Positions 18,112 to 26,190 of a stretch of 64,000 nucleotides of DNA are shown here, one piece after another. How positions within the stretch are numbered: the stretch's first letter is position 1; every line of letters starts with the position of its first letter. Source of the stretch: Georgenia yuyongxinii. GTDB lineage: Bacteria > Actinomycetota > Actinomycetes > Actinomycetales > Actinomycetaceae. The position numbers and the translations under genes are program-made. The stretch lies in the NCBI RefSeq assembly GCF_006352065.1, contig NZ_CP040915.1:3162001-3226000 (forward strand). Reading direction: 5' to 3'. The notes under the pieces were generated by a model that saw nothing but the letters and a program-made list of their open reading frames with translations, was not told the origin of the DNA and searched no databases.

Positions 18112-18564
18112 ATGACCGAGACCAGCACCCGCGCCATCGGCTGGGAGGGCACCCGACTGGGCATGCCCCAGGTGGGCGCGTCGGCGAGCATCACCAAGAC
18201 GCTGGGGGCCCACGAGGTGGAGCTCTTCAGCGAGATGACCGGTGACTACAACCCGCTCCACGTGGACGAGGCCGCCGCCAAGGCGTCGCGGTTCGGCGCG
18301 CTGATCACCCAGGGTGGCGTCACCTCCGGCCTGCTCAACGCGGTCGTCGCGGAGAAGCTCCCCGGGCCCGGCACGGTGTTCCTGTCGGTCAGCTGGAGCT
18401 TCAAGCGGCCCACCTACTTCGGGGAGACCATGACGGCCACCGTCACGGTCACGAAGGTGCGCGAGGACAAGCCGATCTGCACCGTCCAGACCACGGTGAC
18501 GAACGCCGACGGGGAGGTCTGCATCGAGGGCGAGGCGGTGACCTTCACCGTCACCCTGGACTGA
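18112..18564 (+). CDS. MaoC-like (R)-specific enoyl-CoA hydratase
   Basis: A 150-aa single hotdog domain with the hydratase-2 motif: SEMTGDYNPLHVDEAAAKASRFG contains the catalytic Asp/His pair, followed by LITQGGVTSGL. Family members hydrate 2-enoyl-CoA to (R)-3-hydroxyacyl-CoA. RBS AAAGGGGC precedes ATG 18112. It is the sixth gene of the operon beginning with the aldehyde dehydrogenase, and its stop shares a base with the next ATG (TGATG). Confidence 0.88.
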   Translation: MTETSTRAIGWEGTRLGMPQVGASASITKTLGAHEVELFSEMTGDYNPLHVDEAAAKASRFGALITQGGVTSGLLNAVVAEKLPGPGTVFLSVSWSFKRPTYFGETMTATVTVTKVREDKPICTVQTTVTNADGEVCIEGEAVTFTVTLD

Positions 18565-19796
18565 TGACCAGCGCCGAGGTCCCGCCGGGCGCCTACCGCG
18601 GCCTGGCGGCGCTGGGACTGGCCATGCTCCTGGGCATGGCCACGTGGTTCTCCGCGAGCGCCGTCGTGCCGCAGCTCAGCGTGCAGTACGACCTGTCCAG
18701 CGGCGCCTCGGCATGGCTGACCATCGGCGTCCAGGTCGGGTTCGTCATCGGCGCCGTCCTGCTGGCCCTCACGAGCGCCGCCGACCGCTTCGGCCCCCGC
18801 CAGCTCATGGCGGCGGGGGCCGCACTGGCGGGGGCGGCGAACCTGGGCCTGCTGGTCGTCGAGACCGGCGCCGGGGCCATCGGCGTCCGCCTGCTCACCG
18901 GCGCGTGCCTGGCCGGTGTCTACCCACCGGCCATGAAGGCGATCGCCACCTGGTTCAGGGCGTCCCGGGCGACGGCGCTCGCCGTCCTCATCGGGGCGCT
19001 CACCCTGGGCTCGGCGAGCCCGCACCTCGCCGCCGCGGCGGGCGGGCTGGACTGGCGCTTCGTCGTCGTGGCGAGCAGCGTCCTCAGCGCCCTCGGGGCG
19101 GCGACGGCGTTCCTCGTGGCGAGCGACGGGCCCTTTCCGTTCCCGCGCACCACGTTCCGGCTAGGCGATGCGCTCCGTGCCTTCAGCGACCGGCGGGTGC
19201 TGCTCACGTCGCTCGGCTACTTCGGGCACATGTGGGAGCTGTACGCCATGTGGGCGTGGTTCGGGGTGTTCTTCGGCTCGGTGCTCGCGGCGGGCGGCAC
19301 ACCGGAGACCGGGCGCCTCGGCAGCCTTGTCACCTTCGTGGTGATCGGGATCGGCGCGATCGGCTGCTGGTTCGGCGGACGTCTCGCCGAGCGCATCGGC
19401 AGTGCCCGGACCGCCATCATCTCGATGCTGATCTCGGGCTCCTGCGCGCTCCTGATCGGCTGGCTCGCCGGCGGGCCGGTGTGGCTCGTCGTCGTCGTCG
19501 CCCTGGTGTGGGGGTTCTGGGTCATCCCGGACTCCGCACAGTTCTCCGCGCTGATCACGCAGGTGGCCGACCAGCGTTACGTCGGCAGCATGCTCACCCT
19601 GCAGATGGCGTGCGGCTACATCGTCACGGTGCCGATCGTGTGGCTCACTCCCCTGCTCCAGGAGAGCAGCGGGTGGGGCTGGACCTTCACGGTGCTGGCG
19701 CTGGGCCCGGCCGTCGGGGCGCTCGCGATCCGGGCGCTCGTGCGAGTCGGCACGGGAGACGACTCGGAGCCGGCCGTCAAGGGCCTCACCGGATGA
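18564..19796 (+). CDS. MFS transporter
   Basis: A 410-aa major facilitator with twelve predicted spans. Landmarks are the first helix GLAMLLGMATWFSASAVVP, the loop-2 motif region ADRFGPRQLMAAGA, and the second-half repeat FGGRLAERIGSARTAI. It resembles NarK/CynX-type importers in general layout. It ends the catabolic operon and may import the pathway substrate or export an intermediate. The start shares a base with the upstream stop. Confidence 0.88.
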   Translation: MTSAEVPPGAYRGLAALGLAMLLGMATWFSASAVVPQLSVQYDLSSGASAWLTIGVQVGFVIGAVLLALTSAADRFGPRQLMAAGAALAGAANLGLLVVETGAGAIGVRLLTGACLAGVYPPAMKAIATWFRASRATALAVLIGALTLGSASPHLAAAAGGLDWRFVVVASSVLSALGAATAFLVASDGPFPFPRTTFRLGDALRAFSDRRVLLTSLGYFGHMWELYAMWAWFGVFFGSVLAAGGTPETGRLGSLVTFVVIGIGAIGCWFGGRLAERIGSARTAIISMLISGSCALLIGWLAGGPVWLVVVVALVWGFWVIPDSAQFSALITQVADQRYVGSMLTLQMACGYIVTVPIVWLTPLLQESSGWGWTFTVLALGPAVGALAIRALVRVGTGDDSEPAVKGLTG

Positions 19797-19808
19797 GACC
19801 GGCCCCCG

Positions 19809-20213
19809 TCAGCCGGCGTAGCCGATCGCGTCGATCTCGATCCGGAACTCGGGCTTCACCAGCCGCTCGATCACGAGCAGGGTGTTGGGCGGGTACTTCC
19901 CGTTCGGGAAGAGCTCGGGGAAGATCTGGGCGCGCACCTCGTAGAAGGGGGCGATGTCGTCGGCGTCGACCAGGTAGGTGGTCAGCCTGGCGATGTTCTC
20001 CAGGCCCATCCCCTCGGACTCCAGCGCCATCCGGATGTTCGCGAACGCCTGACGGGTCTGGGCCATGACGTCCTCGCCGGCCAGCTCCCCGTCGGGCGCG
20101 ACGCCCACCTGGCCGGCCACGTAGACCGTGTCCCCGGCGCGGCTGACGTGGGAGTACGGGCCGAGGGGGGTGCCGAGGGCCTCCGGGTTGGTCAGTACGG
20201 GTGCGGTGCTCAT
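19809..20213 (-). CDS. RidA/YjgF family protein
   Basis: A 134-aa Rid protein. The conserved blocks are GPYSHVSRAGDTVYVAGQ, the ITRLTTYLVDADD-like segment and the C-terminal FRIEIDAIGYAG with the Arg that binds carboxylates. RidA hydrolyses reactive imine/enamine products of amino-acid metabolism; several relatives work in specific catabolic operons. Its ATG overlaps the stop of the FAH-family gene (ATGA), making it the last gene of the operon that begins with DUF1989. The gap to the convergent MFS gene is only 12 bp. Confidence 0.9.
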   Translation of the reverse strand: MSTAPVLTNPEALGTPLGPYSHVSRAGDTVYVAGQVGVAPDGELAGEDVMAQTRQAFANIRMALESEGMGLENIARLTTYLVDADDIAPFYEVRAQIFPELFPNGKYPPNTLLVIERLVKPEFRIEIDAIGYAG

Positions 20214-21145
20214 GCCTGCTCCTTCGTGGTGGATGTTGTGGGTACCGCCGCCAGGGTGCGGCAGGTGTTGGTGAGCGTGCCGATGCGCTCGATCTCGACC
20301 TCGATCGTGTCCCCGTCGCGCAGGAACACCGGCGGGGTGCGGAAGGCCCCCACCCCGAGCGGCGTCCCGGTGGCGATCACGTCACCCGGCACGAGGGTGA
20401 GGGAGGCCGAGAGGTAGGAGATGAGCTCCGCGACCGGGAAGATCATCTCCGCCGTGCTCGAGTCCTGCATGACTTGGCCGTTGAGCCGGCTGCGGATGGC
20501 CAGGGCCTGGGGGTCCGGGATCTCGCGCGCCGGGACGATTACCGGGCCCATGGGGCAGAACGTGTCGAGGCTCTTCGCCCGCACCCACTGCGCCTCCGCC
20601 TTCTGGATGTCCCGGGCCGTGACGTCGTTGACCACCGTGTAGCCGAACACGGCGTCCAGGGCCTCGGCCACCGAGACGTTGCGGGTGCGGCGGCCGATGA
20701 CGACGCCGAGCTCGGCCTCCCAGTCCACGGCGTCGGTAATGTCGGTGGACCAGGTGATGGCGTCGCCGTCGCCGAGCACGGACTGGGGGGCCTTGGTGAA
20801 GATCACCGGAGTGTCCGGCGGGGTGGTGCCGAACTCGCGGCAGTGGTCGGCGTAGTTCAGGCCGATCGCGAGGACGGACGACGGCGTGAGCAGCGGGCTG
20901 AGGGTGCGCGTCCCGTCCGGCGCGGGCGCCGCCCCGTCTGAGCGGGCTCCTCCACCGATCGGGCGCGCCCCTCCCCCGTCCGCGAGCGCCGCCTCGATCC
21001 GGTCCAGCCAGTCCTCCGGCGAGCGGACCAGCTCGTCCAGGGTGGCCGGGGCGCCGGGCAGGGCGTCGGGGACGACCAGTCGAACGCCGTCGTCCTCCGC
21101 GAAGAGCCGGGGCCCGGCGGGGGTGTGCACATGACCGAGTCGCAA
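20210..21145 (-). CDS. Fumarylacetoacetate hydrolase (FAH)-fold protein
   Basis: A 311-aa protein with the FAH catalytic core: LNYADHCREFG, the metal-binding DWEAELGVVIG, NDVTARDIQ and the late GTPLGVG. Members hydrolyse C-C bonds in beta-diketo acids, or decarboxylate or tautomerise oxaloacetate-like compounds. The TTG start at 21145 is supported by AGGGAGAG about six bases upstream; no ATG or GTG fits the conserved start MRLGHVH. It follows the ABC permease by 22 bp and overlaps RidA. In this operon it probably handles the carbon skeleton after nitrogen removal. Confidence 0.88.
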   Translation of the reverse strand: MRLGHVHTPAGPRLFAEDDGVRLVVPDALPGAPATLDELVRSPEDWLDRIEAALADGGGARPIGGGARSDGAAPAPDGTRTLSPLLTPSSVLAIGLNYADHCREFGTTPPDTPVIFTKAPQSVLGDGDAITWSTDITDAVDWEAELGVVIGRRTRNVSVAEALDAVFGYTVVNDVTARDIQKAEAQWVRAKSLDTFCPMGPVIVPAREIPDPQALAIRSRLNGQVMQDSSTAEMIFPVAELISYLSASLTLVPGDVIATGTPLGVGAFRTPPVFLRDGDTIEVEIERIGTLTNTCRTLAAVPTTSTTKEQA

Positions 21146-21167
21146 CGTTCTCTCCCTTGGTAGACGT

Positions 21168-21974
21168 TCAGCGGGCCCAGGCCGTGAGCCGGCGTTCGAG
21201 CGTGCCGAAGACGAGCGCGTCCACGGCCCGCATGAGGACGATGAACAGGACGGCGACGGCGATCAGCTCGTCAGCGCGCAGCAGGCGAAAGGCGGTGTAG
21301 ATCTGGGCGCCGGCCCCGAGCGGCTGGCTGATGGCCTCGACGAGCACCACGATCTTCCAGGCGAACGCGAACGAGGTGCGGGCGGCGACCACCAGGCCGG
21401 GGGCGACCTGCCGACCCAGCACGTGGGTGAGGTAGGGCCGGCGGCCGAGGCGGTACACCCGGCTCATGTCGTCCAGCGACCGGTCCCGCGCCTTCACGGC
21501 GCCGTGCACGATGGTGATGACGAACGGCAGGACCGCCAGGGTCAGCGCGATCACCCCGCTGGACTCGGCGGTGCCGAGGATGAGGATGGCGAAGATGATG
21601 TAGACGGGGTCGGGGATGGCGAGCGCGATCACCGTCAGCGGCCGGAAGAAGGCCTCCGCCCAGCGGTTCAGGCCCATGAAGGTCCCGATCGCGAACCCTA
21701 CCGCCGTCGCGCCGACGAAGGCCTGGGCGATGCGCCAGGACGTGATGCGCACGCCCTCCCAGAACTCCCCGGTCTGGACCACCTTGACCATCGCGGCGAA
21801 GATCTCGCCCACGGACGGGATCCAGCCGTCGGAGATCCACGTGGCGAGCTGCCAGACCACCAGGCCCAGCACGAGCGCAACGACGGCGGACAGCGCGGTC
21901 ATCCCGCGGCGTCCCGGTGCCGACGACTGCCGTGCGAGCACCGCACGCGGGGACCGGATGCTCGTGGCGGTCAC
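21168..21974 (-). CDS. ABC transporter permease (nitrate/sulfonate/taurine type), second permease
   Basis: A 268-aa permease with six hydrophobic spans and the EAA loop that contacts the ATPase (DMSRVYRLGRRPYLTHVLG). GTG 21974 overlaps the ATPase stop (GTGA). Together with the separate permease at 22771-23568 this importer has two different permeases. Most SsuC/TauC systems have one, used as a homodimer, so a heterodimeric channel is likely here. Substrate unknown; the flanking enzymes point to a small nitrogen-containing compound. Confidence 0.88.
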   Translation of the reverse strand: MTATSIRSPRAVLARQSSAPGRRGMTALSAVVALVLGLVVWQLATWISDGWIPSVGEIFAAMVKVVQTGEFWEGVRITSWRIAQAFVGATAVGFAIGTFMGLNRWAEAFFRPLTVIALAIPDPVYIIFAILILGTAESSGVIALTLAVLPFVITIVHGAVKARDRSLDDMSRVYRLGRRPYLTHVLGRQVAPGLVVAARTSFAFAWKIVVLVEAISQPLGAGAQIYTAFRLLRADELIAVAVLFIVLMRAVDALVFGTLERRLTAWAR

Positions 21975-22774
21975 GGCGTGTCCGCGGGTCGCTGGTCGTC
22001 TCCCCACACCGCCATGACGCGGTCGACGATCTCGGCCTCGACGGCGGTCAGGGCTGGGTCCTCGTAGCGCCGTGGCCGCCCGATCGGCACCACGACCTCC
22101 TCCAGCAGCGTCGCCGGGCCACGGGTGAGGATGACGATCCGGTCGGCCAGGAAGACGGCCTCGCGGATGGAGTGCGTCACGAAGATCACCGCGCCCGGCC
22201 GGGCCATCCACAGCTCGGAGAGCTGCTGGCGCATCACGCGCGCGGTGACCTCGTCGAGCGTGCTGAACGGTTCGTCCATGAGCATGACCGCCGGCTCGAC
22301 CGCCAGCGCTCGCGCGATCGAGACGCGCTGGCGCTGGCCGCCGGAGAGCTGCATGGGCCAGCTGTCCACGTACGGCTCGACCTGGAGCATCGTGAGGTAC
22401 TTGGTGATCCGGCCGGGCCACTCGGCGCGGGGCACGCCGGCGGCCGCGAGCACGATCTCGAGGTTCTGTCGGACGGACCGCCACGGCAGCAGGCGGTGGT
22501 CCTGGAAGACGTACCCCACCCGGAGCCGCTCCCCGGCCACCCGGGTGACATCGTGACCGGCGATGGCCGCCGAGCCAGCGGACGGCGGGAGCAGCCCGCT
22601 GAGCACCTGTAAGAGGGTCGACTTCCCGCACCCGCTGGGCCCGAGGACCGCCACGAACTCTGTCTCCCCGACGTCCATGCTGAGCCCGCCGAGCGCCTCC
22701 CTGCCGTTCTCGTAGGCGACCTTCAGGTTCTGGACCGAGATGTAGTCCTTCGGGGGTGCCTGAACCATGCTCAT
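21971..22774 (-). CDS. ABC transporter ATP-binding protein (SsuB/TauB type)
   Basis: A 267-aa ATPase with Walker [11 protein letters not shown]-loop YVFQDHRLLPW, signature LSGGQRQR, Walker B VMLMDEP and the switch His in VTHSIREA. It resembles the nitrate/sulfonate/taurine ATPases. ATG 22774 overlaps the end of the first permease (ATGA). It energises import together with the two permeases and the lipoprotein encoded upstream. Confidence 0.92.
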   Translation of the reverse strand: MSMVQAPPKDYISVQNLKVAYENGREALGGLSMDVGETEFVAVLGPSGCGKSTLLQVLSGLLPPSAGSAAIAGHDVTRVAGERLRVGYVFQDHRLLPWRSVRQNLEIVLAAAGVPRAEWPGRITKYLTMLQVEPYVDSWPMQLSGGQRQRVSIARALAVEPAVMLMDEPFSTLDEVTARVMRQQLSELWMARPGAVIFVTHSIREAVFLADRIVILTRGPATLLEEVVVPIGRPRRYEDPALTAVEAEIVDRVMAVWGDDQRPADTP

Positions 22775-23568
22775 GCCTCACCTCCACGCCAGCGCAGGAC
22801 GAACCGCTCCAGGGGCCGCAGCACCAGGTACTCGGTGCCCAGGAGCAGCGCGATGAACGTCAGCAACCAGAGGCACACGTCCATCAGCAGGAAGCGGTCG
22901 TAGGCCTGGATGAACCGCCGCCCGATCCCGCTGTTCACCGAAAACACCTCGGCGAGCACCACCACGCGCCACGCGTGCGCGTACTCGTTGCGCACCGCGG
23001 AGAGCGTGTAGGGCACCAGGTGCGGGACCGAGACGTGCCGCATCGTGCGCCACGGCCCCAGCCCGTACACCGAGGCCATCCCCGTCAGGTGCCCGCCGGC
23101 CGCCCGCAGGCCCTGGCTCAGGGCGATGGCGACGAAGGGGAACGTCGCCAGCGCCACCACGACGAACACGCCGATCTCGGAGCGCTTGAAGATGAACAGC
23201 GCGAGCAGCGCGGCGATCGTGCTCGGCAGCCCCAGCGCGAGGTCGACGTACCGGCTGACCACCCGGCCCCAGAACCGGCCCCGGGCCATGACCACGGCGG
23301 CCGCGAGGCCGGCGACGATCGCCAGCACGAGCGCACCCACCACCCGCATCAGGCTGACGAGGATGTCGCGGTAGATCGTGGTGTCGGCCAGGAACGCCGG
23401 GATCTCGGCCAGCACGTCGGTCACCGGCGGGATGAACGCCGTCTGCTCGCTGCCCACCCACCACAGCGCGATGAAGCTGGCCACCCCGGCCACGCCGACC
23501 AGCGCGGTGTTGGGGCCGTGCCGGCTCCGGACCCGGCGCGGCCGGACGGCGAGGCCCGCGGCCGTCAA
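22771..23568 (-). CDS. ABC transporter permease, first permease
   Basis: A 265-aa permease with six spans and an EAA-type loop (GMASVYGLGPWRTMRHVSVP). The TTG at 23568 was chosen because it overlaps the stop of the substrate-binding lipoprotein (TTGA), matching the coupling of the other genes. A longer reading to 23940 would overlap the lipoprotein gene with no conserved sequence. It should pair with the permease at 21168-21974. Confidence 0.85.
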   Translation of the reverse strand: MTAAGLAVRPRRVRSRHGPNTALVGVAGVASFIALWWVGSEQTAFIPPVTDVLAEIPAFLADTTIYRDILVSLMRVVGALVLAIVAGLAAAVVMARGRFWGRVVSRYVDLALGLPSTIAALLALFIFKRSEIGVFVVVALATFPFVAIALSQGLRAAGGHLTGMASVYGLGPWRTMRHVSVPHLVPYTLSAVRNEYAHAWRVVVLAEVFSVNSGIGRRFIQAYDRFLLMDVCLWLLTFIALLLGTEYLVLRPLERFVLRWRGGEA

Positions 23569-24614
23569 CTCTGGAGCTCCTCGAGTCGGATGGCCACCGG
23601 CTCCGGTGCCCGCTCCTCGATCAGGATCTGGTGCTTGACCATGAGGTCGAGCCAGTCGTTGAGGTGGGCGATGTCCTCGTCCGTCCACGAGGTGAGGAAG
23701 CACGGCAGGTCGGCGCAGTACTCGATGAAGCCCTGGAGCTCCTCGTCGCTCCCGGGGGCGAGGAACGTGGCGTAGGGCTCCTCGGCGAAGATCTCGTAGT
23801 TGCTCTCCTCGATCACCCCCACGGCCTCGATCCACGCGTCGCGCACGTTGATCGCGAGGTCGAGATTGTCGTTCAGCCAGTCGGTGCGGGCGGCGAGGTT
23901 GGTGAGGTAGGGCGACCAGCCGCCCGTGGCGCCCGCCCACTCCTTGGCGGGCTCGAACACGTACCGGCCCGGACCCTCGATGACGGCCCGCAGCGCGAGC
24001 GGCTCGTAGTCGAGGATCGCCTCGACCTCCCCGCTCTTGAGCAGCTCGGGCAGCGCGGCGGGCCCCGCCTCGCGGAGGTCGTAGTCGGTGAACAGGTCGA
24101 TGTCGTACAGCTCACGGAGCATGACGGCGATCACCGACGTGGTGCCGGAGTCGACACCGAAGTGGCCCACCTTCTTGCCGATGAGGTCCTCGGGGCTCTG
24201 GTAGGGCGAGTCCTCCAGCACGACCATCGACATCATCGTGTTCAGCACCGGGAAGAACACCACGCCCTCCTCGCCCTGCTGCTGGGCGAGCGTCATGGTG
24301 ACCGCGTCCTGCTCCATGGCGACGTCGCTCTCGCCGAGCAGGAGTGTGTTGGCCGCGGCGTCCGGGTCGACCTCGAGGAACTCGGCGTCGAACCCGTACT
24401 TGGTGTCGATGCCCTGGTCCTCCATCACGAGCATGGGCAGGGCGGCCGGGTCGGCCGGCAGGCCCTGCATGCGTACGACGGGCAGGTCGGTGCCGCTCTC
24501 CCCGGCGGCCGGCTCGCCGTCGTCGCTGCTGCCGCAGGCCGCGAGCGCCAGGACGGCGGTGAGGGTCGCCGCGGCGGCGGCACGGACCGGGACGGTGGGT
24601 CGTCGTTGACTCAT
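23565..24614 (-). CDS. ABC transporter substrate-binding lipoprotein
   Basis: A 349-aa extracytoplasmic solute receptor. Residues 1-27 form a lipoprotein signal with lipobox LAAC. The mature part has the NMT1/SsuA-like fold, for example LLGESDVAMEQDAVTMT, the DLIGKKVGHFGVDSGTTS loop and VEAILDYEPLALRAV. ATG 24614 has AGGAGG seven bases upstream. Four acidic Glu/Asp-rich stretches suggest a cationic or neutral ligand; that is weak inference. It lies 38 bp after the DUF1989 gene. Confidence 0.88.
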   Translation of the reverse strand: MSQRRPTVPVRAAAAATLTAVLALAACGSSDDGEPAAGESGTDLPVVRMQGLPADPAALPMLVMEDQGIDTKYGFDAEFLEVDPDAAANTLLLGESDVAMEQDAVTMTLAQQQGEEGVVFFPVLNTMMSMVVLEDSPYQSPEDLIGKKVGHFGVDSGTTSVIAVMLRELYDIDLFTDYDLREAGPAALPELLKSGEVEAILDYEPLALRAVIEGPGRYVFEPAKEWAGATGGWSPYLTNLAARTDWLNDNLDLAINVRDAWIEAVGVIEESNYEIFAEEPYATFLAPGSDEELQGFIEYCADLPCFLTSWTDEDIAHLNDWLDLMVKHQILIEERAPEPVAIRLEELQS

Positions 24615-24652
24615 GACTGGTCCTCCTAGGGCTGGGTCGGCGGGGCCGGCCC

Positions 24653-25282
24653 TCAGGACATGTCGGCAGTGCTCTGGACCGAGATGCCCAACGGGGTGGG
24701 GTTGAACCCGGTGCACGGGTTGTTCTCCTGAGGGCAGTTGGAGATGGCCACAAGGAGGTCCATCTCCGCGCGCAGCACCATGTAGTCCCCGGCGGTGGAG
24801 GGTGCCGGGTGGTCGATGGACACCACACCGGTCTCCTCGACGGGGTAGCGCAGGAAGATGTTGAAGCACATGGGGATGTCCTTGCGGCGCAGGCCCCACG
24901 GGGCGATCGCCGCCTCGAAGTTCTCCATGCACCCCGGCTTGGCCTTCTCGGTGCCGTACCGCACGACGTCGAGGGCGTAGCTGCAGGAGCCGCAGATGAC
25001 ATCGTTGACGCCGACGGTGTCTTCGATGATCGTCATCATCGGGTTGGCCAGAGTCGAGTACAGCACGTGGCCGGTGGAGAGATAGATGGTGCCGTTGAGC
25101 TTGGCGGAGTGGGCGGCCCAGAACCCCTCGTCGAGGTTGTCCAGGTTGTAGCAGATGAGGTCGACGGCCTGTTGGCCCTCAAGGTCCTCGATCCGCAGGG
25201 TCTGGCCCTTGGCCATCGGGAACGCCGTGCGTCCGCGTGCGGGAATGACCTCGGTCAGGCTGTCGGGGATGTCGTGGACCAC
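24653..25282 (-). CDS. DUF1989 / urea carboxylase-associated family protein (carboxyguanidine deiminase-like)
   Basis: A 209-aa protein of the DUF1989 family. Conserved features are FPMAKGQTLRIEDLEGQQAVDL, the cysteines in CGSCSYAL and CMENFEAA, CFNIFLRYPVEE, and the terminal NCPQENNPCTGFNPTPL. In guanidine catabolism two DUF1989 proteins (CgdA/CgdB) form carboxyguanidine deiminase beside urea carboxylase; here only one copy is present and there is no carboxylase. It may therefore deaminate another amidine or ureido compound. GTG 25282 has GAGGGA upstream. It is the first gene of the operon with the ABC importer, FAH protein and RidA. Confidence 0.82.
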   Translation of the reverse strand: MVHDIPDSLTEVIPARGRTAFPMAKGQTLRIEDLEGQQAVDLICYNLDNLDEGFWAAHSAKLNGTIYLSTGHVLYSTLANPMMTIIEDTVGVNDVICGSCSYALDVVRYGTEKAKPGCMENFEAAIAPWGLRRKDIPMCFNIFLRYPVEETGVVSIDHPAPSTAGDYMVLRAEMDLLVAISNCPQENNPCTGFNPTPLGISVQSTADMS

Positions 25283-25438
25283 GTTGTCCCTCTTCCTTGA
25301 GAGCCACGCAATTGAACATCGTATACCGCGTACGGGCCACTATTGCGGTGCCCGACACGTGCTGTCAAGCCTCGTCCGCACGCCGTCGCGCACGGCTACG
25401 GCATGAGCGCGCATGGACAAACCGTGCGGCGTGCGGGG

Positions 25439-26167
25439 TTATCGCGTGAGCTTGCCCGCGTAGTAGTCCTCGACGATCGCCAGCGTGGAGCGCAGGTGCT
25501 CGTTTGTCTTCCGTGCCGCGAGGTCGGCGTCCCCGGCCCGGAACGCCGCGAGGATCCGGGCGTGCTCGTCGTTCCCGGTGAGCATCCGGTCGCGGTACGC
25601 CCAGATCGACTGGGCCACCGGCACCGCCGCGGCATCGCGCAGCATGCCGATCATGTTGCGCAGCCACGTCGAGGGCGCGGCGTCCATGAAGACCGCATGG
25701 AACTGCCGGTTGAGCTCCACCCACTGCCCGATGTCATCCACGGCCAACATCCGCTCGTGGAGCTCGCCGGCCCGGTCCAGGTCCGCCGGCGTGAGCCGAG
25801 GCATCGCGGAGGTGACCGCGAGCGGCTCGAGGGCGAGCCGGAGCTCGTAGATCTCCCGGGCCTCCTCGACCGTGCCCTGATGAACCACCGGGCTGCGGTA
25901 GGCGTCGAAGTCCACCAGCCCCTCAGTGGAAAGATCGCGGATCGCCTCGCGGATGGGGGTCCGGCTCGTCCCGAGCTGCTCGCTGAGCTCGGAGAGGATC
26001 AGCGGGGTGCCGGGCGCCAGGACACCGCGCAGGATGGCCAGGCGCAGCTGCTCGCGCACCATCTGGTGCGCGGTCTGCCGGCGTACGTCCTTCAGGCCCT
26101 CGAGACGCCCGGGCGCCGTGTGGCGTGGCGCGAGCGGATGGTTCGACGGTGACGCCATGCGTCGCAT
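25439..26167 (-). CDS. GntR-family (FCD) transcriptional regulator
   Basis: A 242-aa repressor-type protein. Residues ~30-100 hold the GntR winged helix (LRLAILRGVLAPGTPLILSE, QLGTSRTPIREAIRDL). The rest is the helical FCD ligand domain with metal-type residues (ELHERML, FHAVFMDAAP, EHARILAAF). ATG 26167 was kept, although ATG 26158 is possible. Neither has a good RBS, and the -10-like TATATC ends seven bases upstream, so the mRNA may be leaderless. It is divergent from the asparaginase and upstream of the DUF1989 operon, and likely controls both. Confidence 0.88.
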   Translation of the reverse strand: MRRMASPSNHPLAPRHTAPGRLEGLKDVRRQTAHQMVREQLRLAILRGVLAPGTPLILSELSEQLGTSRTPIREAIRDLSTEGLVDFDAYRSPVVHQGTVEEAREIYELRLALEPLAVTSAMPRLTPADLDRAGELHERMLAVDDIGQWVELNRQFHAVFMDAAPSTWLRNMIGMLRDAAAVPVAQSIWAYRDRMLTGNDEHARILAAFRAGDADLAARKTNEHLRSTLAIVEDYYAGKLTR

Positions 26168-26172
26168 CGTAC

Positions 26173-26183
26173 CTGATATACAG
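26173..26183. promoter_or_regulatory. Shared divergent -10 region/operator palindrome
   Basis: CTGATATACAG is a near-perfect palindrome in the 23-bp gap between the divergent GntR and asparaginase genes. On the plus strand TATACA (26177-26182) lies eight bases before the asparaginase ATG. On the minus strand TATATC lies seven bases before the regulator ATG. Both transcripts could start at their start codons, and a GntR dimer on this site would block both. Confidence 0.5.
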
Positions 26184-26190
26184 TCGATTC

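Noticed and set aside
22771-23940. Longer N terminus of the first ABC permease
   Set aside because: The extension lies over the receptor gene and is Arg-rich; TTG 23568 with TTGA overlap fits better.
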